Assembly (NCBI GenBank): GCA_002688965.1
Contig: NZEE01000056.1
Coordinates: 1,835 to 64,847, forward strand
DNA from: an archaeon
GTDB lineage: Archaea > Aenigmatarchaeota > Aenigmatarchaeia > GW2011-AR5 > GCA-2688965
DNA: 63,013 nt
Direction of reading: 5' to 3'
Shown here: piece after piece, positions 1-8,873 of the stretch
Position numbering within the stretch: the stretch's first letter is position 1
How the letters are laid out: every line of letters starts with the position of its first letter
Translations under genes and position numbers: made by a program
The notes under the pieces: model-generated
Seen by the model: only the letters and a program-made list of their open reading frames with translations
Told to the model about the DNA's origin: nothing
Database searches by the model: none

Positions 1-15
1 AATGCAACTTTCATT

Positions 16-1542
16 TTAATCACGTAATACCTTTTTCAATATATTTACAATAGATAATGGAAGTAATTCTTCCATCTTTTCTACATCTTTCTTAGTAAAT
101 ACTTTGAAAACTACAATTAATAAAACATACAAAACTAGTGCCATAACAGTCATAATTACAGCTTCTAAATACAAATTCTCCATATAAACAAACTGTTTAA
201 CTACTACAACAGCAATCAACATTATTATGCTAGATGCTATTATACCAAACACTTTACTTGCATAAAGTTTTACAGAAAATTCTCTACGCAAATACTTATA
301 CGCAAATAATGCTGTTACAAAATAAGCTACAAAAAGAGATATAGCAGCACCAATTCCACCCAAAACAGGAACTAATGTGAAAGTTAAAATTATTGTAATT
401 ATTGCCATTAACCATAATGATTTCATAGAATGATCAGTTCTTCCTATAGATTGCAAAGCTGTATTGAAAATGGAAAATAATGAATACATGAAAGCAGCTG
501 CAAATAAAACTAATAACATAGGAGCTGCACCTACATAGTTTCCACCAAATAATAAAATAAATATATCTCCAGATACAACAGGAGCTAAAAATATAATTGG
601 CAAAGTTATGAAAAAGATAGCTAATAAGATAAATCCTAAAGTTTTTTCTATAGTTTCTTTATCTCCTTTAGCCCATAATTCTGCAAAAAATGGGGCAACA
701 ACAGCAATTATTGCTGCAGCAAAGAATTGTAATAATTGTGAAGTAGGTAAAGCAGCTTGATAAAATCCTACACTTTCTAAATTAACAAAATAAGCTATGG
801 CAATTGTTCCAAAATAAGAAGTAAATAAACCAGAAAAATTACCAATTAAAACAGGCCCGCTAAATCTTAACATTTTCCTACGAATATCGCCACGTATTTC
901 TTTTGCAAAAGAAAAGTCTGCATGCAATTTTCTAATAAAGTAAAAAAACGGTATTGAAAATAAAAGTGAAACTCCTACAGCTCCAAATAAATAAGCATAT
1001 GAAACTCCTTGAGCACCGTTTCCAATAAACAAGTAAGTTAGAATAAAAATAAATCCAACTCTTAACACATCAGTTATAGAATATAATTCTATTTTTCTTA
1101 ATCCTTGAAAACTACTTTGAAAAATATGGAAATATATACTTGCTATTGTACTTAGAGCAATAGCTTTCAAAACAATACTAGCAGCTATTGTTCCAAAAAC
1201 AGTTAAAGCAATCCAATCTGAAAGAAAAAATATACCTAACATAACAACAGAGGTAATTATCGTTTGTATTACTCCTATCATTAACAACATTGGTTTAACA
1301 TGATTTTTTTTATCTTTTACACGAAAATGAGGAATATACTTTGTTATCATTGCATTCAGACCTAAATCTCTAAATCCTGCAAATATTCCAATAAATGCCA
1401 TTACTCCATAGAATAAACCATAATCAGCAACTGTAAGGTTTCTCGCTATAAAAAGTCTAAGTAAATAACCAAGCAATGTACCAACAAGTATCATCACAAA
1501 TACAATAGTAGATCCTTTAACAATTGATTTAACATGGTCCAT
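16..1542 (-). CDS. Polysaccharide flippase (Wzx/MATE-like membrane protein)
   Basis: About 508 residues, almost entirely hydrophobic helices separated by short charged loops, as expected of the polysaccharide biosynthesis/MVF exporter superfamily that flips lipid-linked glycans across the membrane. The N-terminal helix followed by an RLFIARNLTVADYGLF segment is typical of Wzx-type flippases. I chose the ATG at 1542, preceded by GAGGG. A GTG at 1554 overlaps the TGA of the upstream radical SAM gene and is the alternative. It is the last gene of a minus-strand pair with the radical SAM gene, in a glycan gene cluster, so it probably exports the glycan made there. The substrate is unknown. Confidence 0.8.
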   Translation of the reverse strand: MDHVKSIVKGSTIVFVMILVGTLLGYLLRLFIARNLTVADYGLFYGVMAFIGIFAGFRDLGLNAMITKYIPHFRVKDKKNHVKPMLLMIGVIQTIITSVVMLGIFFLSDWIALTVFGTIAASIVLKAIALSTIASIYFHIFQSSFQGLRKIELYSITDVLRVGFIFILTYLFIGNGAQGVSYAYLFGAVGVSLLFSIPFFYFIRKLHADFSFAKEIRGDIRRKMLRFSGPVLIGNFSGLFTSYFGTIAIAYFVNLESVGFYQAALPTSQLLQFFAAAIIAVVAPFFAELWAKGDKETIEKTLGFILLAIFFITLPIIFLAPVVSGDIFILLFGGNYVGAAPMLLVLFAAAFMYSLFSIFNTALQSIGRTDHSMKSLWLMAIITIILTFTLVPVLGGIGAAISLFVAYFVTALFAYKYLRREFSVKLYASKVFGIIASSIIMLIAVVVVKQFVYMENLYLEAVIMTVMALVLYVLLIVVFKVFTKKDVEKMEELLPLSIVNILKKVLRD

Positions 1543-1550
1543 AAAATCCC

Positions 1551-2876
1551 TCACTTGAACAGGCTTTTAACAAAAATCTTAACAGCTTTAGGTATATTCT
1601 TCTTCTTTATCATTTTCATATTAGCTATATAGTATAACTTTACCATATCTTTTGCACTATAAGAGTCTGTCTCAAATATTGCTTTCTCTTTAGCACCTAT
1701 ATGAAAGCCTTGTTTCCAGTCTCCAAGCATCTTAACTTCCTTATTATCCTTTACCCAATCCCATACAGGAGTACTAGGATAAGGAACAAGAATACCAAAA
1801 GATGCAGAATCTAGCCCTAATTCTTTAGCAAATTTAATTGACTTCTTATCTTTTTCATAAGTACTGCCAGGTAAACCAATAATAAAGAATCCTTCAACAC
1901 GAATATCATGTTCCTTAATCATTTTAACTGCTTTTTCAACATCTGCTAGTTCCTCTCCTTTGTTAATACGTTTGAAAACATCCATATCACCTGACTCAAC
2001 ACCTAATGATATAGTGTGACACCCACTATTCTTCATTAAATGCAGTAATTCATCATCTAACTTATCAGCTCTTATACCATTTGGGCATGACCAACCCATA
2101 TCAACATGTTTGTCAATCATTTTATTGCATATTTGCTTTGCTCTTTGAACTCCTAAAGTAAAATTATCATCTAAAACCTTGAATTCAGTTGAAGAATACT
2201 CATTTTTAGCATTTTCCAGTTCTTTAACAACTTGATCAGCTGAACGAGCTCTCCAAGCTTTTCCAATAACATTACCAACACTACAATATGAGCAATCATA
2301 TGGGCATCCTCTAGAACTAACTAATGGATATGACGCTATTTCGCCTTCATTTTCAATAACAGTATCAAAATCAGTATAATCAGGAAATGCTATTTCATCA
2401 ATCTTATTGTTCCATTCTCTCATTTTATTTTGTTTTACTTCACTATGCTTTCTGTAAATCAATCCTTTCACCCTTCCAGGCGTTCTTTTACCTGAAATAA
2501 CATCCATTAACTCTATAACAGTTTGCTCTCCTTCACCTAAAACAGCATAATCAAAATTAGTATGCTCTTTCATGAAATTTAAGCCATCAATAGTAATATG
2601 AGGACCACCAGCAACTATTTTTCCACTAAAATTCAATTTTTTCAACACATTAGCTATTTTCAAACCATGTGATAATGTAAAAGACTTGAAAGAAATACCA
2701 ACAACATCAACGTTTTTCACTAGTTTAGCTAAACGTTCAGTTTCATCACCATTCTTATTATTGAAATCTAGTACTTTCACAGAATGTCCCTTATCTTTCA
2801 GTGAAGACGCTATATAACCAAGTCCAGTATTAACTCCAGTTACAATGCCTTCTGGGTCAATTAGCAGTATTTTCAT
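1551..2876 (-). CDS. B12-binding radical SAM protein
   Basis: 441 residues. The N-terminal ~130 residues look like a cobalamin-binding Rossmann domain (MKILLIDPEG start, GGPHITIDG near residue 90). A radical SAM domain follows, with the CxxxCxxC cluster motif in SSRGCPYDCSYCSVGN and the later strand GVESGDMDVFKRINKG. Families of this build include methyltransferases and ring-rearranging enzymes; which reaction applies cannot be read from the sequence. Its stop overlaps the possible GTG start of the flippase gene, and it is divergent from a glycosyltransferase, so a role in modifying a surface sugar or lipid is inferred. Confidence 0.85.
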   Translation of the reverse strand: MKILLIDPEGIVTGVNTGLGYIASSLKDKGHSVKVLDFNNKNGDETERLAKLVKNVDVVGISFKSFTLSHGLKIANVLKKLNFSGKIVAGGPHITIDGLNFMKEHTNFDYAVLGEGEQTVIELMDVISGKRTPGRVKGLIYRKHSEVKQNKMREWNNKIDEIAFPDYTDFDTVIENEGEIASYPLVSSRGCPYDCSYCSVGNVIGKAWRARSADQVVKELENAKNEYSSTEFKVLDDNFTLGVQRAKQICNKMIDKHVDMGWSCPNGIRADKLDDELLHLMKNSGCHTISLGVESGDMDVFKRINKGEELADVEKAVKMIKEHDIRVEGFFIIGLPGSTYEKDKKSIKFAKELGLDSASFGILVPYPSTPVWDWVKDNKEVKMLGDWKQGFHIGAKEKAIFETDSYSAKDMVKLYYIANMKMIKKKNIPKAVKIFVKSLFK

Positions 2877-2928
2877 ACTAAATCACATTAAATTAACATT
2901 TTAAAACCCTTATTGAAAACTAACAAAT

Positions 2929-4062
2929 ATGACTACAACTCAAAAGCCACTCAAAGTCGCATTATGTACTGAACTATTTTATCCTATATCTGGCGGCGTT
3001 GAGCGTAGGGTTTATGAAATGGCTGAACGAATGGGAAAATTCGGAGCAGACGTAACAGTATATTCAAGCACAAACCAGTATAAAGGCGTTTTGCAACGAA
3101 ATAAAGTAAAAGCTGTGAGCGAATTAACTCTAGCAAATCCACCAAATAGAAGTCTTATCAAAAGCATAAAGTATTGGGTTGGTACTTTCCGTGCATTGAT
3201 GCGCGCAGATTATGATGTTATAGATGCAAATGGGCATTTAGCAATATTACCATGTGCTTTAGCATCATTAATTAGAAGAAAGCCAATGGTTTCTACAATA
3301 CATGACTTATACTTGAGTGAATGGAAAAGAATGTACAAAGGTAAAGCATATGTATTTGGTTTACTAATGGAAGTTCTTACAGGAATAGCAGCAAAACGTT
3401 CTAAACGTATACTAACTCTTAACACAACTCTTAAGAAAAAAATCAGTGATTCATTTAATATTGACAATAACAGAGTCCAAGTTCTAAGAAGTGGTATTGA
3501 TGTTCCATGGATCAGAAAAATAACAAAAGGCCAGAGAAAAGTAAAGAACCGTGTCATATATGTAGGACGGTTAGTTCCTCAAAAATCAGTAAATGTTCTA
3601 ATAGAAGCTTTTCGTGACGTAAAGAATGCTCACTTAGTTATTATTGGAGATGGTAGTGATAGAAAAGCATTAGAAAAACAAGCAAAAGAAACCAAAGCTA
3701 AGATAACTTTCATGGGATGGCTACCAAAATACGATGATGTTCTAAAAGAAATCAAAAAATCTGAATTATTAGTATTGCCATCTACTAGAGAATCATTTGG
3801 AATAGTACCAATGGAAGCAATGATATGTGAAACTCCAGTTATATCAACAAATACAGAAGGACCTCGTGATTACATTAATGGGCAGAACAGTAAAATCGTT
3901 CCAATAGGTGATAGTAAAGCAATTGCAGAAAATATCAATTCTTTATTCAAATACAGAACAAAACTCCAACAAATGAAAAAACAAGGAGTCAAAACAGCTG
4001 AAACATTTGATTGGGATAATATTGTCAAAAATATTGTTAAGGTTTACCAAGAAGTTGCTTAA
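2929..4062 (+). CDS. Glycosyltransferase family 4 (GT-B fold)
   Basis: 377 residues. The N-terminal acceptor domain begins with the TELFYPISGGVERRVYEMAE glycine-rich loop. The C-terminal nucleotide-sugar domain has VIYVGRLVPQKSVNVLIEAF and the EX7E motif in STRESFGIVPMEAMICETPV. These are the marks of retaining GT4 enzymes (cytoplasmic face of the membrane). TTTTAAAA lies at about 2899-2906, roughly 27 nt before the ATG, with no Shine-Dalgarno, so the mRNA is probably leaderless. It is transcribed away from the radical SAM gene. Donor and acceptor sugars cannot be predicted. Confidence 0.88.
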   Translation: MTTTQKPLKVALCTELFYPISGGVERRVYEMAERMGKFGADVTVYSSTNQYKGVLQRNKVKAVSELTLANPPNRSLIKSIKYWVGTFRALMRADYDVIDANGHLAILPCALASLIRRKPMVSTIHDLYLSEWKRMYKGKAYVFGLLMEVLTGIAAKRSKRILTLNTTLKKKISDSFNIDNNRVQVLRSGIDVPWIRKITKGQRKVKNRVIYVGRLVPQKSVNVLIEAFRDVKNAHLVIIGDGSDRKALEKQAKETKAKITFMGWLPKYDDVLKEIKKSELLVLPSTRESFGIVPMEAMICETPVISTNTEGPRDYINGQNSKIVPIGDSKAIAENINSLFKYRTKLQQMKKQGVKTAETFDWDNIVKNIVKVYQEVA

Positions 4063-4296
4063 TCACTGAAAAGTGTATATTCTACGTGGCCCATCCTCTG
4101 TGTCATATATACCAACTCTATCTCCAGGAGATATAGGATGCGTTGCGCAACCAGTATTAACAACAGGAACACCTGAAAGCATTTCAATTTTACCATCTAT
4201 ATACTTATGTTTTATACGAGTACGCCGTACAGCATGAACACTTTTTCCAATATTTCTTTTCCAACCTGCTAAACCAATTCTAGATTCTTTTACCAT
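4063..4296 (-). CDS. Hypothetical small basic protein
   Basis: 77 residues from the ATG at 4296, which has a TTTAAATA element about 25 nt upstream. An in-frame GTG at 4332 would extend it into the end of the upstream glycosyltransferase gene. The N-terminal half is rich in Arg and Lys. The C-terminal half (SGVPVVNTGCATHPISPGDRVGIYD) reads like a small beta-barrel. I do not recognise the family. It lies directly after the GT2 gene and converges on the GT4 gene, so the context is glycan synthesis, but no function is proposed. Confidence 0.5.
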   Translation of the reverse strand: MVKESRIGLAGWKRNIGKSVHAVRRTRIKHKYIDGKIEMLSGVPVVNTGCATHPISPGDRVGIYDTEDGPRRIYTFQ

Positions 4297-4319
4297 AAAT
4301 CTAATTAGAATAAATATAT

Positions 4320-5027
4320 TTAAAATCGCCACTTCAACATCTTACACATCATTTTCAAGTTGTTCTTAATTTCTTTAGTAAATTTCAATTTACTTTCACC
4401 ATGTATTCTAGTTGTCAAAGAAACAGGAACTTCTTTAATTGTCTTTTTCTTGAAAATAAGTTTACTCAACATTTCTGCAAAGATTGTAAATCCATCACTA
4501 TCTAATTCAAGTTCTTTCAAATCATCAGTATTGTATAACTTGAATATTGGTGTGACAGCTTTTACCTTTTTACCAAGAACAATTCTATACATGAACGCAA
4601 CTATACTTGTAAGCATTTTTCTATGAACAGGAACTTGAGTTGTTCCGCCTTTCATAAATGGAGAACCAAGTATAACATCTGCTTTTCCTAAAACATCCAT
4701 CAAGATTGGAATGTCATTTGGATGAAAGGTTAAGTCTGAATCTAGCATAACAGTAAAATCACTATTAAGTTCTTTGATACCTGTTCTCAAAGCATATCCA
4801 ATTCCACGATTAGGTAAGTAACTTATGATATCAACTCGCTTATCTTTTTTTGCAAGTTCATGCATAACATCTAAAGAATTATCAGTAGAACCATCATTAA
4901 CTAAAGCTAATTCAGTAACAATAGAATATTTTTTCTCTAACATATCCATTACTGGAAGTACTTCTTTCTCAAATCTTTTCAAATTTTCCTGTTCATTATA
5001 TGCAGGAACCAATAAAGTTAGTTTCAT
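4320..5027 (-). CDS. Glycosyltransferase family 2 (dolichol-phosphate sugar synthase-like)
   Basis: 235 residues. GT-A fold: LLVPAYNEQENLKRF at the N terminus, LVNDGSTDNSLD, then the metal-binding LDSDLTFHPNDIP. It has the length of single-domain polyprenyl-phosphate mannosyl/glucosyltransferases, and no C-terminal membrane helix is seen. It probably transfers a sugar from a nucleotide donor to dolichyl phosphate for the glycan or N-glycosylation pathway. The start is supported by GGTG upstream of ATG. It follows wecB closely in the same direction. Confidence 0.87.
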   Translation of the reverse strand: MKLTLLVPAYNEQENLKRFEKEVLPVMDMLEKKYSIVTELALVNDGSTDNSLDVMHELAKKDKRVDIISYLPNRGIGYALRTGIKELNSDFTVMLDSDLTFHPNDIPILMDVLGKADVILGSPFMKGGTTQVPVHRKMLTSIVAFMYRIVLGKKVKAVTPIFKLYNTDDLKELELDSDGFTIFAEMLSKLIFKKKTIKEVPVSLTTRIHGESKLKFTKEIKNNLKMMCKMLKWRF

Positions 5028-5035
5028 AATAACAC

Positions 5036-6133
5036 CTAGTTTTCCTCAATTATATCCATGATTCGTTTACCTGTTGTACCATCACCTAATGGATTTATCC
5101 AATCACGTTTCTTTTGCAACATTTCTAATGAATGTTTCAAAATATTATCAGCATTAGTTCCAGCAATAACGTTTGCACCTACATCAACAGTTTCAGGCCT
5201 TTCTGTATTTTCACGCAAAGTTACACAAGGAACTTTCAATATACATCCTTCTTCTTGCAAACCACCAGAATCAGTAAGTATTAGTTTAGCTTTAGATTCC
5301 AGTTGCAAAAACTCCAAAAATCCCACTGGCTCAATCATTCGAATACCTTTAGGAACATCTAATGAAAATTGATTTATTTTTTTCTTTGTTCTAGGATGAA
5401 GCGAGTATATAGATTCAATACCAGTTTCTTGATAAAGTTTATTCAAACCATTTAATATTCCTTCTAACTTATGCTTGGTATCAACATTCTCTTGTCTATG
5501 AGCAGTAACTAAAAAATAGTCCCCATCAATTTTCAAATTATTAAAAACATCGACTTTCTTATTAGCAATCTCTAAGTTTTGCTGAACAGCATCAACAATA
5601 GTATTTCCAGTAACATGAATCTTACTAATATCAATTCCTTCTTTCAATGCATTATGTTTTGAATTTTCAGTAGGTGCAAACAAAAATGTAGACAAATGAT
5701 CACTCAATACTCGATTAACTTCTTCAGGCATTGATCTATCATAACTTCTTAACCCAGCTTCAATATGCCCAACTTTCATTCCAAGTTTAATTCCACATAA
5801 TGAACCAGATAAAACAGTAATAGTATCACCTTGAACTAAAACATGTTCTGGTTTCTCTTTAGACAAAACACGTTCTATCTTCAACATCATTCTACCAGTA
5901 TGCTCACCTTGCTGCAACGGAGACTTAGATGTAACACCTAATGAATGCAAAGCATGTGGTAATTCTAACTCTTCAAAAAACAGTTTACTCATGTTATATG
6001 AAAAGTGCTGTCCACTATCAACAATAAAATAATCTAAATCTCTTTTCTCACATTCACGAATTACAGGACTCATCTTTATAATCTCAGGTCTAGTTCCAGC
6101 CAAAATTGCAATCTTACCTTTATTCAAACCCAT
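5036..6133 (-). CDS. wecB: UDP-N-acetylglucosamine 2-epimerase (non-hydrolysing)
   Basis: 365 residues, the usual family length. AGTRPEIIKMSPVI at the N terminus, QGDTITVLSG, GHIEAGLRSYDRSMPEEVNR and TDSGGLQEEG are the signature segments of WecB/MnaA, which interconvert UDP-GlcNAc and UDP-ManNAc in the cytoplasm. GGTGTAATT precedes the ATG. Together with the dehydratase, acetyltransferase and flippase this supplies activated amino sugars for a surface glycan. Confidence in the family is high; the use of the product is inferred. Confidence 0.94.
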   Translation of the reverse strand: MGLNKGKIAILAGTRPEIIKMSPVIRECEKRDLDYFIVDSGQHFSYNMSKLFFEELELPHALHSLGVTSKSPLQQGEHTGRMMLKIERVLSKEKPEHVLVQGDTITVLSGSLCGIKLGMKVGHIEAGLRSYDRSMPEEVNRVLSDHLSTFLFAPTENSKHNALKEGIDISKIHVTGNTIVDAVQQNLEIANKKVDVFNNLKIDGDYFLVTAHRQENVDTKHKLEGILNGLNKLYQETGIESIYSLHPRTKKKINQFSLDVPKGIRMIEPVGFLEFLQLESKAKLILTDSGGLQEEGCILKVPCVTLRENTERPETVDVGANVIAGTNADNILKHSLEMLQKKRDWINPLGDGTTGKRIMDIIEEN

Positions 6134-6135
6134 AA

Positions 6136-7299
6136 TTACACCAGCAAATCAATAAACACATTTTGATTATTATTGAAAAATTTATCATACATATCCAAAG
6201 CCTGCAGAGCAAACATACTGCACCAAGAATTTACATGATTCATTTTATTTCCATCTTCAAATCCAAAATAAAATCCACCTTTATGACTTCCCTCTTCTAA
6301 ATGTTGCAAAGAAAGTAATCTATCTTTTAGTTTAGCCATTCTTTCAATTACATGATCATCAATCATACAACCATATTGTGTAACTAAAACACCTAAACGT
6401 AGCGTTTGTGCAAGCGTATCAACTCTTTCATTAATATTTGGTTTACTATCAACATACAAAGAAGGGACTCCACCTGTTTCCAGTTGCTGCATCAAAGTCC
6501 ATTCAACTGCTTTTGCAGCAGCTTGCATATACATTTTATTATGAGTTTTCACACCAACATAAATCAATCCTTCAGCAGTATAACTATGAGGATGAACATG
6601 TGTTCCACCGGTATCTCTAAAACTAACAAATCTTCCATCTTCTTCTTGCATTTTCAAAGCAGCATCACAAACTGCAACAGCACTATCAAGATATTTTTTA
6701 TCACCAGTAACTTCATGCAAGTCAATCATTCCCATTGCATTCTTACAATGATAACTTCCAGATTGAGAAGACCATTTCCCTAATGTATCATTCATCTTTC
6801 CAGTTTTTGCATCATAACTTGCAAAAAACATTCCATCAGGTCTCTGCATTGTTAATAAGAAATCAGCAATTTTCTTTGCATTATCAAGATAAGCTTCTAT
6901 TTCAGTAACTTTATACAAGTTAATCAATCCAAACAAAACCATTCCAATATCAAATGAATATAATATTTCACTATCAAAAGAATACATTCCAGCTTCATGC
7001 GTATCTTCTAAATAATCTCTAGTTTTTACACCACCAGACTTATGCATTGCAACATTAATCAACCAATCAGCTGCAATCTTAGCTCTATCTAACAATATTT
7101 CTTCCTTAGTTTGCTTATACAAATACAATAATGTAGTTATACCATAACCAGTTATTTCCGAATAAATGTAAGGATATTTCTTCTCATCTAAATTATACCA
7201 AGAATTAAATCCACCATTAGTTCTAGTATCTAATGATATATTCTGTATTCCAGAATTTACCAACCAATCTTTAGCCATTAAAAATGATTTATTTTCCAT
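6136..7299 (-). CDS. Alpha/alpha-toroid protein of the glycan cluster
   Basis: 387 residues built of repeated helix pairs with recurring GG.Y, AADWL and WCSMFALQALDMY elements, the pattern of (alpha/alpha)6 toroid proteins (six-hairpin glycosidase or terpene-cyclase-like folds). No signal peptide is visible, so it is probably cytoplasmic. It overlaps the acetyltransferase gene by 11 nt and sits directly before wecB, so it is translated with sugar-biosynthesis genes. It may act on a glycan or an isoprenoid-linked sugar. Catalytic residues are not recognisable to me. Confidence 0.65.
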   Translation of the reverse strand: MENKSFLMAKDWLVNSGIQNISLDTRTNGGFNSWYNLDEKKYPYIYSEITGYGITTLLYLYKQTKEEILLDRAKIAADWLINVAMHKSGGVKTRDYLEDTHEAGMYSFDSEILYSFDIGMVLFGLINLYKVTEIEAYLDNAKKIADFLLTMQRPDGMFFASYDAKTGKMNDTLGKWSSQSGSYHCKNAMGMIDLHEVTGDKKYLDSAVAVCDAALKMQEEDGRFVSFRDTGGTHVHPHSYTAEGLIYVGVKTHNKMYMQAAAKAVEWTLMQQLETGGVPSLYVDSKPNINERVDTLAQTLRLGVLVTQYGCMIDDHVIERMAKLKDRLLSLQHLEEGSHKGGFYFGFEDGNKMNHVNSWCSMFALQALDMYDKFFNNNQNVFIDLLV

Positions 7300-7840
7300 T
7301 AGATCTCACCAAGTCAATTTTTTTCTTACATTTCAAACATGTGTTACTATCATCTAATCTTTGACCACATTCACAAACATATCCAATAACTTTTGCAGGA
7401 TTACCAACCATCAGCGCATGTTCAGGAACATCTTTAGTAACAACTGAACCTGCACCAACCAAAGCATACTTTCCAATAATAACATCAGGCATTATCACAG
7501 TATTAGCTCCAATACTTGCACCTTTATGAACAGTCCATGAGATTCCTTCTAAATCTCTAATAACACCACTACGAGGATTCTTGTCATTTGCTAAACAAAC
7601 ATTAGGACCAATAAAAACATCGTCTTCAATTACAACTGGTCTGTAAATTGAAGATTTATTTTGTATAGAAACATTATTTCCTATCTCAACACCAGAGTCA
7701 ATATATACTCCATTAGCTATGTTACAACCATTTCCAATAACAACGTTATCACGGATTTGAGAAAAGTGCCAAATTTTAGTATCTTCACCAATTTTAGCAC
7801 TAGGATCTACTACCGCAGTATCTGAAATAAAGACTGACAT
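7289..7840 (-). CDS. Sugar N-acetyltransferase, left-handed beta-helix (WlbB/WbpD-like)
   Basis: 183 residues. Hexapeptide repeats (IGEDTKIWHFSQIRDNVVIGNGCNIANGVYI and onward) form a left-handed beta-helix. The ALVGAGSVVTKDVPEHALMVGNPAKVIGYV ending is typical of WlbB/WbpD acetyltransferases that acetylate UDP-3-amino-sugar uronates with acetyl-CoA. A small four-cysteine ribbon (CECGQRLDDSNTCLKC) closes the protein. The 3' end overlaps the downstream toroid gene. It fits with the NDP-sugar dehydratase gene just upstream. Confidence 0.88.
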   Translation of the reverse strand: MSVFISDTAVVDPSAKIGEDTKIWHFSQIRDNVVIGNGCNIANGVYIDSGVEIGNNVSIQNKSSIYRPVVIEDDVFIGPNVCLANDKNPRSGVIRDLEGISWTVHKGASIGANTVIMPDVIIGKYALVGAGSVVTKDVPEHALMVGNPAKVIGYVCECGQRLDDSNTCLKCKKKIDLVRSNGK

Positions 7841-7857
7841 ATTCTTTACCTACTGAC

Positions 7858-8841
7858 TTATTTCTGTTGTTTGACAAAGTTTATATTCTTTTCTAAACCC
7901 TCATCAATGCTGATTTTTGGCTCCCAACCAAACAATTCTTTGGCTTTTGAAGCATTGCAGCATAAACGATTAACTTCAGCTAAACGTTTATCAATATGAG
8001 TTATTTTAGAATCAGAACCAGTTATCTTAACAAGTTTCTCAGCAATATCATTTACAGAGACATCTACACCTGTTCCAAAGTTAATTGCTTTACCAACAGC
8101 ATCTGGATGAGCACCCATTGTCAAAAATGCTCTAATCATGTCATCAACATATGTAAAATCTCTTGTTTGCTCACCTTTTCCATAAATTGTCAAATCTTTT
8201 CCTTCTAATGCAAGTTCAATAAACTTAGGAATCACATCATATGTATGTCGAGGGCCATAAGTATTGAAAGGACGAATTATTGCAACAGGAACTTCGTATG
8301 TTGTAAAATATGAAAAGCAATATCTATCAGCTGCAGCTTTTGAAGCAGCATATGGAGATGTAGGATGTAAAACAGTTTCTTCATTTATATCAGTTTCACA
8401 AGAACCATATATTTCACTTGATGAAGTACATACAACTCTCTTAACTGAAGGTGTTTGCATTGTTGCATGCAACATGTTTATAGTTCCAATCAAATTAGTT
8501 TGTAAAACTTCAATAGGATGGTCAAAAGAATTTGGAACATATGCATTTGCAGCTAAATGGAATATAATTTCTGGTTTATTTTTTTTAACAAGTTCAATTG
8601 AATCAGTACTTCCAATATCTCCTGCTATAACTTCTTCTAACTTATCCTTAACATGAGACAAATTCTTCAACTCAATCTTAGATGTTCCGCAAACTGAAGT
8701 ACCTCTAACATAAATTGAAACTTTTGCACCTAATTCAAGCAAACGTTCAGTTAAATGAGAGCCCATAAAACCATCTGCTCCAGTAACTAGAACGCGTTTA
8801 CCTTTGTAAGTATCAGCAAAAAGCTGGTCTAAATCATCCAT
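7858..8841 (-). CDS. NDP-sugar 4,6-dehydratase (extended SDR, LegB-like)
   Basis: 327 residues. NAD-binding GADGFMGSHLTERL at residues ~20-33, SSSEIYG around residue 140, YAASKAAADRY with the catalytic YxxxK, and RPFNTYGPRH. The acidic residue in SSSE replaces the second Ser/Thr of plain epimerases and is typical of 4,6-dehydratases. The LHPTSPYAASK and RPFNTYGPR wording resembles LegB-type UDP-GlcNAc 4,6-dehydratases. It heads the dehydratase-acetyltransferase-toroid-WecB run. The exact sugar is inferred. Confidence 0.85.
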   Translation of the reverse strand: MDDLDQLFADTYKGKRVLVTGADGFMGSHLTERLLELGAKVSIYVRGTSVCGTSKIELKNLSHVKDKLEEVIAGDIGSTDSIELVKKNKPEIIFHLAANAYVPNSFDHPIEVLQTNLIGTINMLHATMQTPSVKRVVCTSSSEIYGSCETDINEETVLHPTSPYAASKAAADRYCFSYFTTYEVPVAIIRPFNTYGPRHTYDVIPKFIELALEGKDLTIYGKGEQTRDFTYVDDMIRAFLTMGAHPDAVGKAINFGTGVDVSVNDIAEKLVKITGSDSKITHIDKRLAEVNRLCCNASKAKELFGWEPKISIDEGLEKNINFVKQQK

Positions 8842-8873
8842 GTATAGAACAAGTTTCGTATATTTTAAAGTCT

